Origin: Bacillus sp. V5-8f
GTDB taxonomy: Bacteria > Bacillota > Bacilli > Bacillales > DSM-1321
Reading direction: 5' to 3'
NCBI RefSeq assembly: GCF_002863565.1
Contig: NZ_PGUW01000003.1
Span: 1-64,000, forward strand
DNA: 64,000 nt
This document shows positions 14,575 to 25,700 of this stretch, piece by piece. The position numbers and the translations under genes were made by a program. How positions within the stretch are numbered: position 1 is the stretch's first letter; the number at the start of each line of letters is the position of its first letter. The notes below the pieces were generated by a model that saw nothing but the letters and a program-made list of their open reading frames with translations, made no database searches and was not told the origin of the DNA.

Positions 14575-15009
14575 TTATCCGCGTAATTCGTATACTTCAG
14601 GCTGTTGAGCTTGGTGTGGATGCTCGTTTCCTGCATATACGTGTAATTTTTTAAACATTTGACGGCCAAGAGAATTCTTTGGAAGCATACCTTTAATAGC
14701 AAGCTCAAGCATTCTCTCAGCGTAGTTTGTGCGCATTTCAAGAGCAGTTCTTGTTTTCAAACCGCCTGGGTGCATGCTGTGACGGTAGTAGATCTTGTCA
14801 GTTAGTTTTTTCCCAGTCAATTCGATTTTTGATGCGTTGATTAGAATTACATGGTCACCAGTGTCAACGTTAGGTGTATAAGTTGGTTTGTGTTTTCCGC
14901 GTAAGATGGATGCTACTTCGCTTGCAAGACGTCCCAAAGTTTTGCCTTCAGCATCGATAACGTACCACTTACGTTCAACTTCGTTAGCTTTCGCCATAAA
15001 AGTACGCAT
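14575..15009 (-). CDS. rplM: 50S ribosomal protein L13
   Basis: 144 residues, with conserved [19 protein letters not shown] near the N terminus and the [17 protein letters not shown] block. The start is ATG 15009 ([10 protein letters not shown]) because GGAGG lies six bases upstream. It binds 23S rRNA early in large-subunit assembly. It has its own strong promoter (15101-15129) and an approximately 90-base leader that probably carries the L13 autoregulatory element. Confidence 0.98.
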   Translation of the reverse strand: MRTFMAKANEVERKWYVIDAEGKTLGRLASEVASILRGKHKPTYTPNVDTGDHVILINASKIELTGKKLTDKIYYRHSMHPGGLKTRTALEMRTNYAERMLELAIKGMLPKNSLGRQMFKKLHVYAGNEHPHQAQQPEVYELRG

Positions 15010-15098
15010 GATTATCCTCCTAAAAATCAATCTTCATATTTATTTTCAATCACAATAAGTCTTCCGGGGCTCATCGTGGGATTAAAATACATACCATA
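15010..15098 (-). promoter_or_regulatory. probable L13 leader (autoregulatory 5' UTR)
   Basis: The minus-strand leader between the promoter and rplM contains CCCACGATGAGCCCCGGAAG. This resembles, from memory, the Bacillales L13 leader to which L13 is thought to bind to control its own operon. A covariance search was not possible, so the identification rests on position and this core alone. Confidence 0.5.
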
Positions 15099-15100
15099 TT

Positions 15101-15129
15101 ATATTAAACGCTCCCTAGGCCATTGTCAA
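15101..15129 (-). promoter_or_regulatory. rplM promoter (sigma A type)
   Basis: The minus strand shows a perfect TTGACA (15129-15124), a 17-base spacer and TAATAT (15106-15101). It lies 92 bases before the rplM start and just after the truA stop. Confidence 0.85.
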
Positions 15130-15171
15130 GGGGATGTACGCCAGGTTTAGTTGTCATGACAAAAAAATTTT

Positions 15172-15918
15172 TTATTTATTTTCGTAGAATACTTCCCACA
15201 GGTACAACCCTTGTCCCGGGACCGTTTTCCCGGCATAGCTGCGGTCCTTTTTCTTTAGTATTTGGCCCATATCGCTAGGCTTTTTTTTACCGGTCCCGAC
15301 CTCCAGCAATGTCCCCACAAGAATACGGACCATATTGTATAAAAATCCATTTCCAACAAAGCGGAACGTCAGCATGTCTCCTTCCTTCAGTAGCTCTATT
15401 TGCCTAATGGTACGCACTTTATCCTCCACTTCCGTTTTAGCAGAACAAAAGCTTGTAAAATCATGGGTACCCAAGAGAAATGGAATCGCCTCTTCAATGT
15501 CAGTGCTATTCAATTCGAAAGGAAAATGGTAGACATAATTTCTACGGAAGGGATCCCGTTTTTTCGAAAGAGAAATGATATATCTATATTCTTTTCCTGA
15601 TGCGTTGAAGCGGGAGTGAAATTCTTGGGATACTTTTTCCACACTTATCACTGCAATATCATTAGGCAGAAGTGCGTTCATCGCTTTTTCCCAATTAGCA
15701 GCCGGAAAAGCATAGGCTGAATCGAAGTGAATCACCTGTCCCTTGGCATGAACTCCAGCATCTGTCCTTCCAGAAGCACTGACCTTTATTTCCTCGCCCT
15801 TATGAATTTTACGAAGTGCCTTTTCCATTTCAAGTTGAATGGTACGCTTATCAGGCTGAATTTGGTAACCCGCAAACTGTGTGCCATCATAAGAAATAAT
15901 ACATTTATATCTAAACAT
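15172..15918 (-). CDS. truA: tRNA pseudouridine(38-40) synthase
   Basis: A 248-residue TruA enzyme that isomerises uridines 38-40 in the tRNA anticodon arm. The catalytic aspartate lies in the motif SASGRTDAGVHA (about residues 47-58). Other family blocks are SYDGTQFAGYQ at the N terminus, FHSRFNASGKEYRY and FLYNMVRILVGTLLEVG. The length is typical. It follows ecfT by 12 bases and is likely cotranscribed with the ECF module, as in B. subtilis. Confidence 0.97.
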   Translation of the reverse strand: MFRYKCIISYDGTQFAGYQIQPDKRTIQLEMEKALRKIHKGEEIKVSASGRTDAGVHAKGQVIHFDSAYAFPAANWEKAMNALLPNDIAVISVEKVSQEFHSRFNASGKEYRYIISLSKKRDPFRRNYVYHFPFELNSTDIEEAIPFLLGTHDFTSFCSAKTEVEDKVRTIRQIELLKEGDMLTFRFVGNGFLYNMVRILVGTLLEVGTGKKKPSDMGQILKKKDRSYAGKTVPGQGLYLWEVFYENK

Positions 15919-15930
15919 GTTTTAACCTCG

Positions 15931-16728
15931 TTATGAACGGAATAAAAGCAGTAACACTGTTAACACAACCAGTGAACACATTAATAGTGTGTCTAGCGTT
16001 TGCCAGCTCAATTGGCGGTATTTCGTCCGACCTTCACTGCCCCTATATCCACGCGCCTCCATAGCAATAGCTAATTCTTCAGCTCTCTTAAATGAGCTTA
16101 CAAACAAAGGAACCAACAGGGGAACGATTGATTTCACACGTTCCTTTATCGGACCCGATGAAAAATCAACACCCCTTGCTGTCTGAGCTTTCATGATTTT
16201 TTCAGTTTCCTCCATTAGGGTTGGAATGAAACGCAAAGAAATTGACATCATTAACGCAAGCTCATGTACTGGCATTTTCCACTTTTTTAGCGGTCCTAAA
16301 AGCTGTTCCATTCCATCAGTGATTGCGATAGGAGATGTGGTCAATGTAAGCAGGGAGGTAACCAGGATCAAAAAGGTAAAACGCATGGAAATATAGATTC
16401 CTTGCTGCAGTCCACCTTCATAAATTTTTACAAACCCAAGATCGAATAGAAGAGGGCCTTGCTTCGTAAAAAATATATGGAGCAGCAAAGTAAAAACAAT
16501 CAGCAGAAAAATTGGTTTTAATCCGTTATATAAAAAGCGCACAGGAATTCTGGATATTGCTACCAATATAAAAGTGAAAATTCCTAAGATGGCGTACGTC
16601 ACTAAATTGTTCGCGAGAAATACCACGCAAACAAAAAAGAAAACGAGCAATAATTTAGAGCGGGGATCCATGCGGTGGATCGGTGAGTCAAGCGGCACAT
16701 ACCGGCCAAAAATCATTTTATCCAGCAT
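15931..16728 (-). CDS. ecfT: energy-coupling factor transporter transmembrane protein EcfT
   Basis: A 265-residue membrane protein with four to five hydrophobic segments and two Ala-Arg-Gly type coupling helices: MKAQTARGVDF near residue 180 and MEARGYRG near 225, which dock on the two ATPases. It is the shared T component of group II ECF vitamin transporters, and substrate-binding S components are encoded elsewhere. Its start codon overlaps the ecfA2 stop by one base, so translation is probably coupled. Confidence 0.96.
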   Translation of the reverse strand: MLDKMIFGRYVPLDSPIHRMDPRSKLLLVFFFVCVVFLANNLVTYAILGIFTFILVAISRIPVRFLYNGLKPIFLLIVFTLLLHIFFTKQGPLLFDLGFVKIYEGGLQQGIYISMRFTFLILVTSLLTLTTSPIAITDGMEQLLGPLKKWKMPVHELALMMSISLRFIPTLMEETEKIMKAQTARGVDFSSGPIKERVKSIVPLLVPLFVSSFKRAEELAIAMEARGYRGSEGRTKYRQLSWQTLDTLLMCSLVVLTVLLLLFRS

Positions 16729-17594
16729 TAACGGCTCCCCCGTTCCATAACCCGCTTTATTTCCCCAGCTAAATCTTCAATGCTTAAACATGGATGGTCA
16801 AAGCGCATGCCTAATTCTTTTTGAAGCTTTAACTGAAAACGTACGGTTTCAGGTACATCCAGCCCCTTTTCAATCAGTTGTTCCGGCTGTGAAAATATTT
16901 CAAAAGGTGTACCTCTTTGATAGATGCTGCCCTCATGCATTATGACGATTTCATCAGCATACCTGGCTGCGTCTTCCATGCTGTGCGTTACTAATATGGT
17001 CGTAATCCCCTGATTCTTGTGGAGCAGATAAAACATATCCATAATTTCTTTACGGCCGCGTGGGTCAAGCCCGGCTGTAGGCTCATCAAGCACAATTACT
17101 TCTGGTTCCATAGCAAGTACACCGGCAATGGCAACCCTCCGCATTTGCCCGCCAGATAGATCAAAAGGCGATTTCTCCAAAATGTCTTCTGACAATCCCA
17201 CTAATTTTAAAGCATCCCTTGCTTTCTTCTTTGCTTCTTCTTCCGGTACACCAAAATTCATTGGGCCAAAGCAGATATCCTTTTCCACTGTTTCTTCAAA
17301 TAATTGATGTTCGGGAAATTGGAAGACTATGCCCACGTTCTTACGGATGGGCCGCAAGTGTTTTTCTTTTCGTCCTGCTTCAATCGTACGTTCGCCGATA
17401 ATAACATGGCCCTTTGTAGGTTTCACAAGCGCGTTCAAATGCTGCAGCAGCGTTGATTTACCTGAACCAGTATGTCCAATTATGGCTACATACGTTCCCG
17501 GGTCGATCGTCAGGTTGATATCATGAAGGGCCAATCGTTCAAACGGTGTATTCACTTGATACCGAAATTCTACATCCTTAAGTTCAATGCGCAT
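16728..17594 (-). CDS. ecfA2: energy-coupling factor transporter ATPase EcfA2
   Basis: A 288-residue ABC ATPase with Walker [11 protein letters not shown]-loop [10 protein letters not shown], signature [13 protein letters not shown], Walker [14 protein letters not shown] and the H-loop THSMEDAAR. It pairs with EcfA1 to drive vitamin uptake through EcfT. The gene begins inside the last 25 bases of ecfA1, a layout that favours coupled, equal synthesis of the two subunits. Confidence 0.96.
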   Translation of the reverse strand: MRIELKDVEFRYQVNTPFERLALHDINLTIDPGTYVAIIGHTGSGKSTLLQHLNALVKPTKGHVIIGERTIEAGRKEKHLRPIRKNVGIVFQFPEHQLFEETVEKDICFGPMNFGVPEEEAKKKARDALKLVGLSEDILEKSPFDLSGGQMRRVAIAGVLAMEPEVIVLDEPTAGLDPRGRKEIMDMFYLLHKNQGITTILVTHSMEDAARYADEIVIMHEGSIYQRGTPFEIFSQPEQLIEKGLDVPETVRFQLKLQKELGMRFDHPCLSIEDLAGEIKRVMERGSR

Positions 17595-18409
17595 AAATCC
17601 TTCACCAACTCTTCTTCTGTTAAGTGGCTGCCAGCTAGATCTAGGCCTTCATCACGTAAAGCTTTGCTTAGTTTAACGGAAAAAGGAATATCTAGCCCTA
17701 ATCCCACTAGTTCATCTTCCAAGTGGAATATGTCATCCGGGGTACCCTTCCGATACAAACGACCCTGATTAAGGACAATGATCCGATCAGCCTTTGCCGC
17801 CTCTTCCAGATCGTGCGTAATAGAAATCACCGTCAACACTTTTTCTTCCTTTAATTCACGGACAGTGTCCAATACTTCCTCCCGTCCTCTAGGATCGAGC
17901 ATTGAGGTGGCTTCATCCAGTATAATGATATCAGGCTGGAGGGCAAGCACACCAGCTATTGCAACACGCTGCTTCTGCCCACCGGATAGATGGTGCGGCT
18001 CTTGATTAAGAAATTGATCCATCTTTACCTTGTTTAATGCATCCTGGACACGCTCTATCATCAAGTCTCGCTGAAACCCCAGGTTTTCTAAACCAAAAGC
18101 CACATCATCCTGGACTGTTGTTCCGACAAACTGGTTATCAGGATTTTGAAAAACCATACCTATCTTTTTTCGAAAATCCCAGACTGTTTCTTCTGTAAGC
18201 TGCATATCACCTATAGATATGGAACCGGAAACGGCAAATTGCAAACCATTTAATAGCTTAGCCAAGGTCGATTTCCCCGACCCATTATGGCCGACGATTG
18301 CTAGCCATTCACCTTTGTAAACGTCGAAGCTTATTCCATCTATCGCATTCCGGTCCTGTCCATCATATTTAAAAGTTACGTCTTTTAAAGAAACAAGCGT
18401 ATCCCCCAT
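17570..18409 (-). CDS. ecfA1: energy-coupling factor transporter ATPase EcfA1
   Basis: A 279-residue ABC ATPase with Walker [20 protein letters not shown] at the Q-loop, signature [13 protein letters not shown] and Walker [14 protein letters not shown]. It heads the ecfA1-ecfA2-ecfT-truA unit. The start at 18409 (MGDTLVS) is chosen because GGAGG lies six bases upstream; an in-frame GTG at 18427 would overlap that RBS. In the known genomes ecfA1 follows rplQ closely, but here about 500 bases of structured sequence separate them. Confidence 0.95.
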   Translation of the reverse strand: MGDTLVSLKDVTFKYDGQDRNAIDGISFDVYKGEWLAIVGHNGSGKSTLAKLLNGLQFAVSGSISIGDMQLTEETVWDFRKKIGMVFQNPDNQFVGTTVQDDVAFGLENLGFQRDLMIERVQDALNKVKMDQFLNQEPHHLSGGQKQRVAIAGVLALQPDIIILDEATSMLDPRGREEVLDTVRELKEEKVLTVISITHDLEEAAKADRIIVLNQGRLYRKGTPDDIFHLEDELVGLGLDIPFSVKLSKALRDEGLDLAGSHLTEEELVKDLCALNLRM

Positions 18410-18514
18410 GGCTGGCCTCCTCTGCACACGGCTATCTTCTAGCTTACTTTTCTTCTAAAAACCGGATTGAAACATAGGACACTTTTATTTTATATCTAGA
18501 AACTATTTTTAGAT

Positions 18515-18629
18515 AAAAAAAAACGCTGCACCCCTTCCACCGAATAGATTCGGTAAATTAAGAGCAGCTAATGATACCTATGTCGTCAACAGGCATCTAC
18601 TTTTTTCGCTAATCATAGCGGGAAGGGGT
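18515..18629 (-). ncRNA. candidate structured RNA ending in a terminator, upstream of ecfA1
   Basis: On the minus strand a 9-bp closing stem (ACCCCTTCC, 18629-18621, with GGAAGGGGT, 18538-18530) encloses three hairpins: CGCTA/TAGCG (18607-18620), GATGCCT/AGGTATC (18597-18573, one G-U pair) and ACCGAAT/ATTCGGT (18554-18539). Two of the hairpins abut the closing stem directly, as in a stacked multi-way junction. Nine T follow at 18523-18515. It could be an elaborate terminator, a cis-regulatory element in front of ecfA1, or the end of a small RNA. I recognise no riboswitch class in it and see no T-box core sequence. The pairing was found by eye only. Confidence 0.5.
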
Positions 18630-18722
18630 ACTAGAGCTAGACGAGAAGACGGTGATGAAAACCGTCAGCCATCATTACACTCTGCTTCGCGTATTCTTGA
18701 AAGCAATTCTTGCTGTTTTAGT

Positions 18723-18771
18723 TAAAAGAAAAAGGGCAAAGAACAAGTTAGATGTTCAAACTGTCCTGCCC
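18723..18771 (-). terminator. terminator downstream of rplQ
   Basis: Minus-strand GGGCA (18771-18767) pairs with TGCCC (18738-18734), enclosing an inner stem GAACA/TGTTC (18757-18741), and is followed by TTTTTCTTTT. It lies about 145 bases past the rplQ stop and probably ends the S10-spc-alpha transcript. Confidence 0.7.
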
Positions 18772-18784
18772 TCACTTGCGCACG

Positions 18785-18881
18785 GATGCGCTGGCATCGG
18801 CGTTGTCAGGCCTCACAGTAAGTGAGGTCTGTCAGCGTTGTCACAGGGTTTGACGGTCTTAGCTGACCGACAATATGTGAC
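18785..18881 (-). other. hairpin-rich 3' region after rplQ
   Basis: Three further inverted repeats precede the rplQ terminator: TGTGAC/GTCACA (18876-18881 with 18840-18845) closing over CGGTC/GACCG; CCTCAC/GTGAGG (18811-18827); and GATGC/GCATC (18785-18798). CCTCACTT in the second hairpin could instead pair with AAGTGAGG at 18769-18776 on the same transcript, giving two exclusive folds. The segment TGACAACGC occurs twice, followed by TGA and CGA. Nothing here codes for protein. Confidence 0.45.
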
Positions 18882-18913
18882 GAAATTAGCCGATGATCCT
18901 TAACTCTTTACTA

Positions 18914-19276
18914 TTAAACTAACTCGATTACCACGACTGGTGCAGCGTCACCGCGGCGTGGACCCATTTTCATGATACGTGTGTATCCGCCTTGACGCTC
19001 TTCGTAGCGGGCAGCGATATCACTAAATAATTTTTGAACTGCATCTTGTCCTGTTTCAGCATTAGCAACCTCATTACGAATGAATGCAGCTGCTTGACGG
19101 CGTGCGTGCAAATCACCGCGTTTGCCAAGAGTGATCATTTTTTCTACAACAGAACGTAATTCCTTCGCACGAGCTTCTGTAGTTTCAATACGCTCATGGA
19201 TGATTAGATCAGTAGCTAAATCACGAAGCAATGCTTTACGTTGTGCGCTAGTGCGTCCTAACTTTCTGTAACCCAT
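18914..19276 (-). CDS. rplQ: 50S ribosomal protein L17
   Basis: 120 residues starting [20 protein letters not shown], with the conserved [14 protein letters not shown] segment. It sits near the exit tunnel of the large subunit. It is the last gene of the alpha operon, 85 bases after rpoA, and is followed by the long structured intergenic region instead of a short gap to ecfA1. Confidence 0.98.
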   Translation of the reverse strand: MGYRKLGRTSAQRKALLRDLATDLIIHERIETTEARAKELRSVVEKMITLGKRGDLHARRQAAAFIRNEVANAETGQDAVQKLFSDIAARYEERQGGYTRIMKMGPRRGDAAPVVVIELV

Positions 19277-19361
19277 TTAGAGATTCCCTCCTTTGTTGAA
19301 GTTATATATATTGTATTCAGGTTCACAACAAAATGGCTAGTTAACTACGGCTAACTAGTCA

Positions 19362-20306
19362 TCAGTCGTCTTTGCGTAATCCTAAACCTAGTTCTTCAAG
19401 TTTCGCTTTCACTTCTTCAAGTGATTTACGTCCCAAGTTACGCACCTTCATCATATCTTCTTCTGTTTTATGAGCTAGCTCTTGAACAGTGTTGATACCG
19501 GCACGCTTAAGGCAGTTATAAGAACGAACAGAAAGGTCAAGTTCTTCAATGGTCATTTCAAGAACCTTTTCTTTTTGATCTTCTTCTTTTTCTACCATAA
19601 TCTCTGCATTTTGAGCTTCGTCAGTCAACCCAACGAAAATATTCAAATGCTCTGTTAAAATCTTAGCTCCAAGCGCTACAGCTTCCTGCGGTCCATTGCT
19701 TCCATCAGTCCAAACATCAAGCGTAAGCTTATCATAATTGGTCATCTGGCCCACCCGAGTATTTTCTACCTGATAGGATACACGCGCAACAGGAGTGTAA
19801 ATGGAGTCGATTGGAATCACGCCGATTGGCTGATCCTCTCTCTTATTTTGGTCAGCAGGCGTATAACCGCGGCCGCGCCGTGCCGTTAGCCTCATACGCA
19901 AATGACCGTTCTTGCCAAGAGTGGCGATTTGCAAATCCGGATTAAGAATTTCCACATCACTATCGTGTGTAATATCTGCTGCAGTTACTACACCTTCACT
20001 CTGAACATCAATTTCTAGCGTCTTTTCTTCATCGGAGTAAATCTTAAGTGCTAACTTTTTTACATTGAGAATGATAGAAGTCACATCTTCTACGACGCCT
20101 TCAATTGTTGAGAACTCGTGCAGTACGCCATCTATCTGAATAGATGTCACAGCGGCACCTGGGAGTGAGGATAATAGAATACGACGTAAGGAGTTACCCA
20201 AAGTTGTACCATACCCGCGCTCTAGTGGCTCGACGACGAACTTGCCGTATTTGGCGTCATCGTTGATTTCAACCGTTTCGATTTTTGGTTTTTCTATTTC
20301 GATCAT
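19362..20306 (-). CDS. rpoA: RNA polymerase alpha subunit
   Basis: 314 residues: an N-terminal assembly domain (about 1-230, with [20 protein letters not shown]), a flexible linker rich in Glu/Lys, and a C-terminal domain (about 245-314) with the helix-hairpin-helix motifs used for UP-element DNA and activator contacts ([26 protein letters not shown]). The length matches B. subtilis alpha. A promoter-like sequence 140 bases upstream suggests transcription independent of the ribosomal operon as well. Confidence 0.98.
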   Translation of the reverse strand: MIEIEKPKIETVEINDDAKYGKFVVEPLERGYGTTLGNSLRRILLSSLPGAAVTSIQIDGVLHEFSTIEGVVEDVTSIILNVKKLALKIYSDEEKTLEIDVQSEGVVTAADITHDSDVEILNPDLQIATLGKNGHLRMRLTARRGRGYTPADQNKREDQPIGVIPIDSIYTPVARVSYQVENTRVGQMTNYDKLTLDVWTDGSNGPQEAVALGAKILTEHLNIFVGLTDEAQNAEIMVEKEEDQKEKVLEMTIEELDLSVRSYNCLKRAGINTVQELAHKTEEDMMKVRNLGRKSLEEVKAKLEELGLGLRKDD

Positions 20307-20446
20307 TCAATAAACCCTCCTTCAAAACGTCGAAACCCCGGCTAATAGTGAACTATTACATTCAAACATAACCGAAATTCCCCATGTATACGTTCCCGAT
20401 TGTGCGCAACAACTGAATAAATTATTCTGTATGAACGCAAGATATT

Positions 20447-20476
20447 ATTATATCCCATTATAGCCCAGGGATACAA
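20447..20476 (-). promoter_or_regulatory. possible internal promoter before rpoA
   Basis: Minus-strand TTGTAT (20476-20471), 18-base spacer and a perfect TATAAT (20452-20447) in the 186-base gap between rpsK and rpoA. The -35 is weak, so this is tentative. Confidence 0.4.
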
Positions 20477-20492
20477 TTTCTATACAGAAAAA

Positions 20493-20897
<405 letters not shown>

Positions 20898-20904
20898 TTA
20901 CTGA

Positions 20905-21270
20905 TTATTTTTTCTTGTTAGCTACTGTACGACGAGGACCTTTACGCGTACGAGCATTATTTTTTGTATTTTGTCCACGAACAGGAAGACCACGACGGTG
21001 ACGAAGACCGCGGAAGCTGCCAATTTCCATTAAACGTTTGATGTTAAGAGAAACTTCACGACGAAGATCTCCTTCTACTTTTAGCTTATCGACGATATCA
21101 CGAATTTTGTTCAATTCGTCCTCAGTAAGATCACGAACACGAGTATCTTGAGAAACACCAGCCTCTTCAAGAACCTTGATAGCTGTTTGCTTACCAATAC
21201 CAAAAATATATGTTAAAGAAATAACAATACGCTTATCACGTGGAATATCAACACCAGCAATACGTGCCAT
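20905..21270 (-). CDS. rpsM: 30S ribosomal protein S13
   Basis: 121 residues starting [20 protein letters not shown] and ending in a basic tail ([11 protein letters not shown]). It binds the head of 16S rRNA and forms bridges to the 50S subunit; the helix-two-turn-helix region [13 protein letters not shown] is intact. It follows rpmJ and precedes rpsK. Confidence 0.98.
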   Translation of the reverse strand: MARIAGVDIPRDKRIVISLTYIFGIGKQTAIKVLEEAGVSQDTRVRDLTEDELNKIRDIVDKLKVEGDLRREVSLNIKRLMEIGSFRGLRHRRGLPVRGQNTKNNARTRKGPRRTVANKKK

Positions 21271-21294
21271 TGATAGAATGCACCTCCTTTTAAA

Positions 21295-21414
<120 letters not shown>

Positions 21415-21447
21415 CTAACCTCCTTATACAGATCGGAGCGTACCAGA

Positions 21448-21666
21448 TTACTTGAATCGGTATGTGATTCTGCCGCGAGTTAGATCATACGGGGAAAGCT
21501 CAACCGTAACCTTATCCCCAGGCAAAATACGAATAAAGTGCATACGGATTTTACCGGAAACATGAGCTAAAACAGTATGACCATTTTCTAATTCTACCTT
21601 AAACATTGCATTTGGCAAAGTCTCTGTGACTTTCCCTTCAACTTCAATTACATCATCTTTAGCCAT
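21448..21666 (-). CDS. infA: translation initiation factor IF-1
   Basis: A 72-residue S1/OB-fold protein starting [13 protein letters not shown] and ending [10 protein letters not shown]. It binds the A site of the 30S subunit during initiation. The ATG at 21666 has a GGGAG RBS; the frame is open to 21702 but that extension has no family support. B. subtilis has an extra KOW-domain gene (ybzG) between map and infA; none is present here. Confidence 0.98.
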   Translation of the reverse strand: MAKDDVIEVEGKVTETLPNAMFKVELENGHTVLAHVSGKIRMHFIRILPGDKVTVELSPYDLTRGRITYRFK

Positions 21667-21756
21667 TAAACAATTCTCCCTTCTGTTCAGCAGCATCCCC
21701 ATAAATGAGATATTGCCCTATGTGTGAACCCGTTTTCCCAATCTAACTAGTGCCAC

Positions 21757-22502
21757 TTAAACCTTGGTCAGAATTTCGTATCCTGTTTCAGTGATTGCTA
21801 TTGTATGTTCAAAGTGAGTACACTTTTTTCCGTCAACTGTTACCACAGTCCAGTCATCATCTAAAGTATTCACATATCTGCTTCCAGCATTCACCATTGG
21901 CTCAACAGCGAGCACCATACCAGTCTTTAAACGAGGGCCAGTATTGGGAGGACCATAATGAGGGATTTCAGGGTCCTCATGTAAGTCTTGACCGATTCCA
22001 TGGCCGACATACTCTCTGACGATAGAGAATTGGTTAGCCTCGACATAGGATTGAATAGCATGGGAGATGTTTGAAAGGCGCACACCTGGCTTAGCTTCTT
22101 TCAAACCTCTATATAATGACTCTTCGGTTACTTCCAAGAGCCGCTGTGTATCTTCATCAATGCTGCCAACTGGATATGTCCAAGCGGAATCCCCATGATA
22201 GCCTTTATACTTAGCTCCGATATCAATACTGATGATATCCCCTTCATGCAGAACACGCTTCCCCGGAATACCGTGGACAAGCTCGTTGTTAACAGATGTG
22301 CAAATACTGCCGCGAAATCCATTATACCCTTTAAACGACGGGAATGCATCATGTTTGCATATAAACCCTTCGGCAATTGCATCCAGTTCCTGCGTCGTAA
22401 TACCGGGAGCGATATGTTTCTTTAACTCCTGGTGAGTCAAAGCAACGATTAAACCGGCTTCTCGCATAATTTCAATTTCACGCGGAGTCTTACATATGAT
22501 CA

Positions 22503-22503
<1 letters not shown>
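21757..22503 (-). CDS. map: methionine aminopeptidase, type I
   Basis: 248 residues of the pita-bread fold that removes initiator methionine from new proteins. Metal ligands expected for the family are in [15 protein letters not shown] (Asp pair), [17 protein letters not shown] (His) and LAVEPMV / HFEHTIAIT (Glu). The start overlaps the adk stop by one base (TAATG), so the two are translationally coupled. Confidence 0.97.
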
Positions 22504-23165
<662 letters not shown>

Positions 23166-23215
23166 TCAAACTCTATAATGGGTATTTGGGAACACAAACA
23201 GGTCCCCAAAACTCA

Positions 23216-24508
23216 TTACTTTATAAAACCTTTATAATGGCGTTTTACTAATTGCGCTTCAAGCTGCTTCATTGTATCAAGAGCAACTCCGACGACTATG
23301 AGAAGGCTGGTGCCGCCGATTTGCGCAGATTGCGGTAAATTCGCGAGCTTTATAAAAAATACCGGCAATACAGCAATAACTGCCAGGAATATAGAGCCCA
23401 CAAAAGTTAAACGGTATAAAACACGGGTTAAATATTCTTGAGTGTTCTTACCAGGGCGGATTCCAGGAACATAACCGCCTTGTTTCTTCAAGTTATCTGC
23501 CATTTGTTCAGGATTGACCTGAATGAAGGCATAGAAATAAGAAAATGCAATGATTAACGCAACATAGACTATCATTCCAATTGGATGAGTATAGTCAAAT
23601 GTCTTATCAATCCAGCGTGTTACGTCATTAGGACCAAAGAATGAAGCAACCGTCCTTGGAGTAATGATGAACGCCATGGCAAAGATTACCGGGATAACAC
23701 CTGCAGCATTTACTTTAAGAGGCAAATGAGTAGATTGTCCAGCAGGCTGGCGTCCTGCTGCAGCACGCTTGGCATATTGAATTGGAATTTTACGTAAAGC
23801 TTGTTGTATAAAAATGACTGCCACAACAATGGCGAGGATAGCAACAAGGATCAAGACAAGAGTCACAATTCTAAGGAAAAGCTGATCCCCTGCATTTTCA
23901 AACTGCTGAGCGTAGACCTGATTTGCAATAGACGGAATACCTGCTACGATCCCAGCGAAGATGATAATAGAAATGCCATTGCCTACTCCCTTAGAGGTAA
24001 TAAGCTCCCCCAACCACAAAAGAAAAGCTGTTCCTGCTGTCAATACAGTAGCAATAAGCAAATATGTTCCAACCCCAGGGTTCTCGATAAGCATTCCTCC
24101 GGCCATATTATTAAAACCGTAAGACATACCAAAAGCCTGGATAAAACCAAGAACAATCGTCCCATAGCGGGTAAACTGAGCTAATTTACGACGGCCAACT
24201 TCCCCTTGCTTAGACCATTCAGTGAATTTAGGAACAACGTCCATTTGAAGCAGCTGAATGATAATTGAGGCTGTGATATACGGCATAATCCCCATAGCCA
24301 AGATTGAAAAGTTTTGTAGAGCACCGCCGCCAAAGGTATTTAAAATACCAAATACGCTTAACTGATCTTGATTTTTAAGCAAGTCGGCATTCACATTCGG
24401 TACAGGGATATATGTACCGATGCGATAGACGACTAACATTAACAGGGTAAAGATGATTTTATTTCTTATATCACCCACGCGCATAAAGTTGGAGATCGTA
24501 CGAAACAT
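23216..24508 (-). CDS. secY: protein translocase subunit SecY
   Basis: A 430-residue polytopic membrane protein with ten predicted helices; the plug region follows TM1 and the conserved cytoplasmic loop PEQMADNLKKQGGYVPGIRPG is intact. It forms the translocation channel with SecE (51045-50872) and SecG. Its start overlaps the rplO stop by one base, coupling its translation to that of L15. Confidence 0.98.
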   Translation of the reverse strand: MFRTISNFMRVGDIRNKIIFTLLMLVVYRIGTYIPVPNVNADLLKNQDQLSVFGILNTFGGGALQNFSILAMGIMPYITASIIIQLLQMDVVPKFTEWSKQGEVGRRKLAQFTRYGTIVLGFIQAFGMSYGFNNMAGGMLIENPGVGTYLLIATVLTAGTAFLLWLGELITSKGVGNGISIIIFAGIVAGIPSIANQVYAQQFENAGDQLFLRIVTLVLILVAILAIVVAVIFIQQALRKIPIQYAKRAAAGRQPAGQSTHLPLKVNAAGVIPVIFAMAFIITPRTVASFFGPNDVTRWIDKTFDYTHPIGMIVYVALIIAFSYFYAFIQVNPEQMADNLKKQGGYVPGIRPGKNTQEYLTRVLYRLTFVGSIFLAVIAVLPVFFIKLANLPQSAQIGGTSLLIVVGVALDTMKQLEAQLVKRHYKGFIK

Positions 24509-24948
24509 TAAATCACCTCAGTTTTACCGCCAGCAGCTTCGATAGCTTCTACGGCAGTAGCTGAGAATTTATGAGCTTTAACAGTAAGCTTTTTCTCTAC
24601 TTTGCCTTTAGCCAGAATCTTGACTCCAGCTTTTTCGTTCGATACGATACCTGTTTCGACCAATAATTCAGGTGTTACTTCTGTACCGTCTTCAAAGCGA
24701 TTAAGGGTATCAAGGTTAACGATTGCGTATTCTTTACGGTTGATGTTCGAGAAACCGCGCTTAGGTAAACGTCTGAATAAAGGAGTTTGACCACCTTCAA
24801 AACCAGGACGTACTCCGCCGCCTGAACGGGCGTTTTGACCTTTATGACCTTTACCGGCAGTTTTTCCAGTTCCAGAACCAATACCGCGACCTAGGCGTTT
24901 ACGTTCTTTGCGTGAACCTTCTGCAGCTTTTAATTCATGAAGTTTCAT
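24508..24948 (-). CDS. rplO: 50S ribosomal protein L15
   Basis: 146 residues: the N-terminal Gly/Arg/Lys-rich extension ([20 protein letters not shown]) threads into 23S rRNA, and the C-terminal domain ends [16 protein letters not shown]. It lies 31 bases after rpmD and overlaps secY. Confidence 0.98.
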   Translation of the reverse strand: MKLHELKAAEGSRKERKRLGRGIGSGTGKTAGKGHKGQNARSGGGVRPGFEGGQTPLFRRLPKRGFSNINRKEYAIVNLDTLNRFEDGTEVTPELLVETGIVSNEKAGVKILAKGKVEKKLTVKAHKFSATAVEAIEAAGGKTEVI

Positions 24949-24979
24949 GTTGGCACCTCCTTGTTAGTGAATGGTTATC

Positions 24980-25162
24980 TTATTGCTCTTTTACAGTAAC
25001 AAGATGAGAAACTTTGTTAATCATACCGCGGATAGCAGGGTTGTCATCATGGACAACTGTTTGGTGCATTTTGCGTAATCCCAGTGTATTTACGGTAACT
25101 CGTTGGTCTTCAGGACGACCAATCAAGCTGCGAGTGAGGGTAATTTCCAGTTTGTTTGCCAT
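24980..25162 (-). CDS. rpmD: 50S ribosomal protein L30
   Basis: 60 residues starting [20 protein letters not shown] with the conserved [20 protein letters not shown] block. It is the bacterial short form of L30, sited between rpsE and rplO. Confidence 0.97.
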   Translation of the reverse strand: MANKLEITLTRSLIGRPEDQRVTVNTLGLRKMHQTVVHDDNPAIRGMINKVSHLVTVKEQ

Positions 25163-25175
25163 TTGATTTCCCCCC

Positions 25176-25679
25176 TTATCCTAACAGTTCTTCTACTGAT
25201 TTACCACGTAACTTAGCTACGTCCTCAGCACGTTTTAATTGCTTTAATCCTTCGAGTGTAGCACGCACCATGTTAATTGGCGTGTTTGAACCTAAAGATT
25301 TTGAAAGAATATCACTCACTCCACCTAGTTCAAGTACAGCACGAACTGGACCGCCGGCGATTACTCCAGTACCTTCTGATGCAGGCTTTAAAAGAATATG
25401 GCCTGCGCCAAAACGTCCATTCACAAGGTGCGGAATTGTTGTACCAACCATAGGTACAGTGATCAGATTTTTCTTAGCATCTTCAATTGCTTTACGGATA
25501 GCATCTGGTACCTCTTGAGCTTTACCAGTTCCGAAACCAACGTGGCCGTTTTTATCGCCTACAACAACAAGTGCTGAGAAACGGAAACGACGTCCACCTT
25601 TAACAACCTTAGCTACGCGGTTAATCGTAACTACGCGTTCTTCAAGTTCTAATTTATTAGGATCGATACTACGACGCAT
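25176..25679 (-). CDS. rpsE: 30S ribosomal protein S5
   Basis: 167 residues starting [19 protein letters not shown]. The dsRBD-like N-terminal loop with [18 protein letters not shown], where spectinomycin-resistance changes map in other species, looks unaltered. It contributes to mRNA helicase activity and decoding fidelity. Confidence 0.98.
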   Translation of the reverse strand: MRRSIDPNKLELEERVVTINRVAKVVKGGRRFRFSALVVVGDKNGHVGFGTGKAQEVPDAIRKAIEDAKKNLITVPMVGTTIPHLVNGRFGAGHILLKPASEGTGVIAGGPVRAVLELGGVSDILSKSLGSNTPINMVRATLEGLKQLKRAEDVAKLRGKSVEELLG

Positions 25680-25700
25680 CTGTTATGTCCCTCCTTTTGA

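Noticed and set aside
18410-18913. T-box or known riboswitch upstream of ecfA1
   Set aside because: No T-box core sequence, specifier stem or recognisable riboswitch core is present; it is kept only as an unclassified structured RNA.
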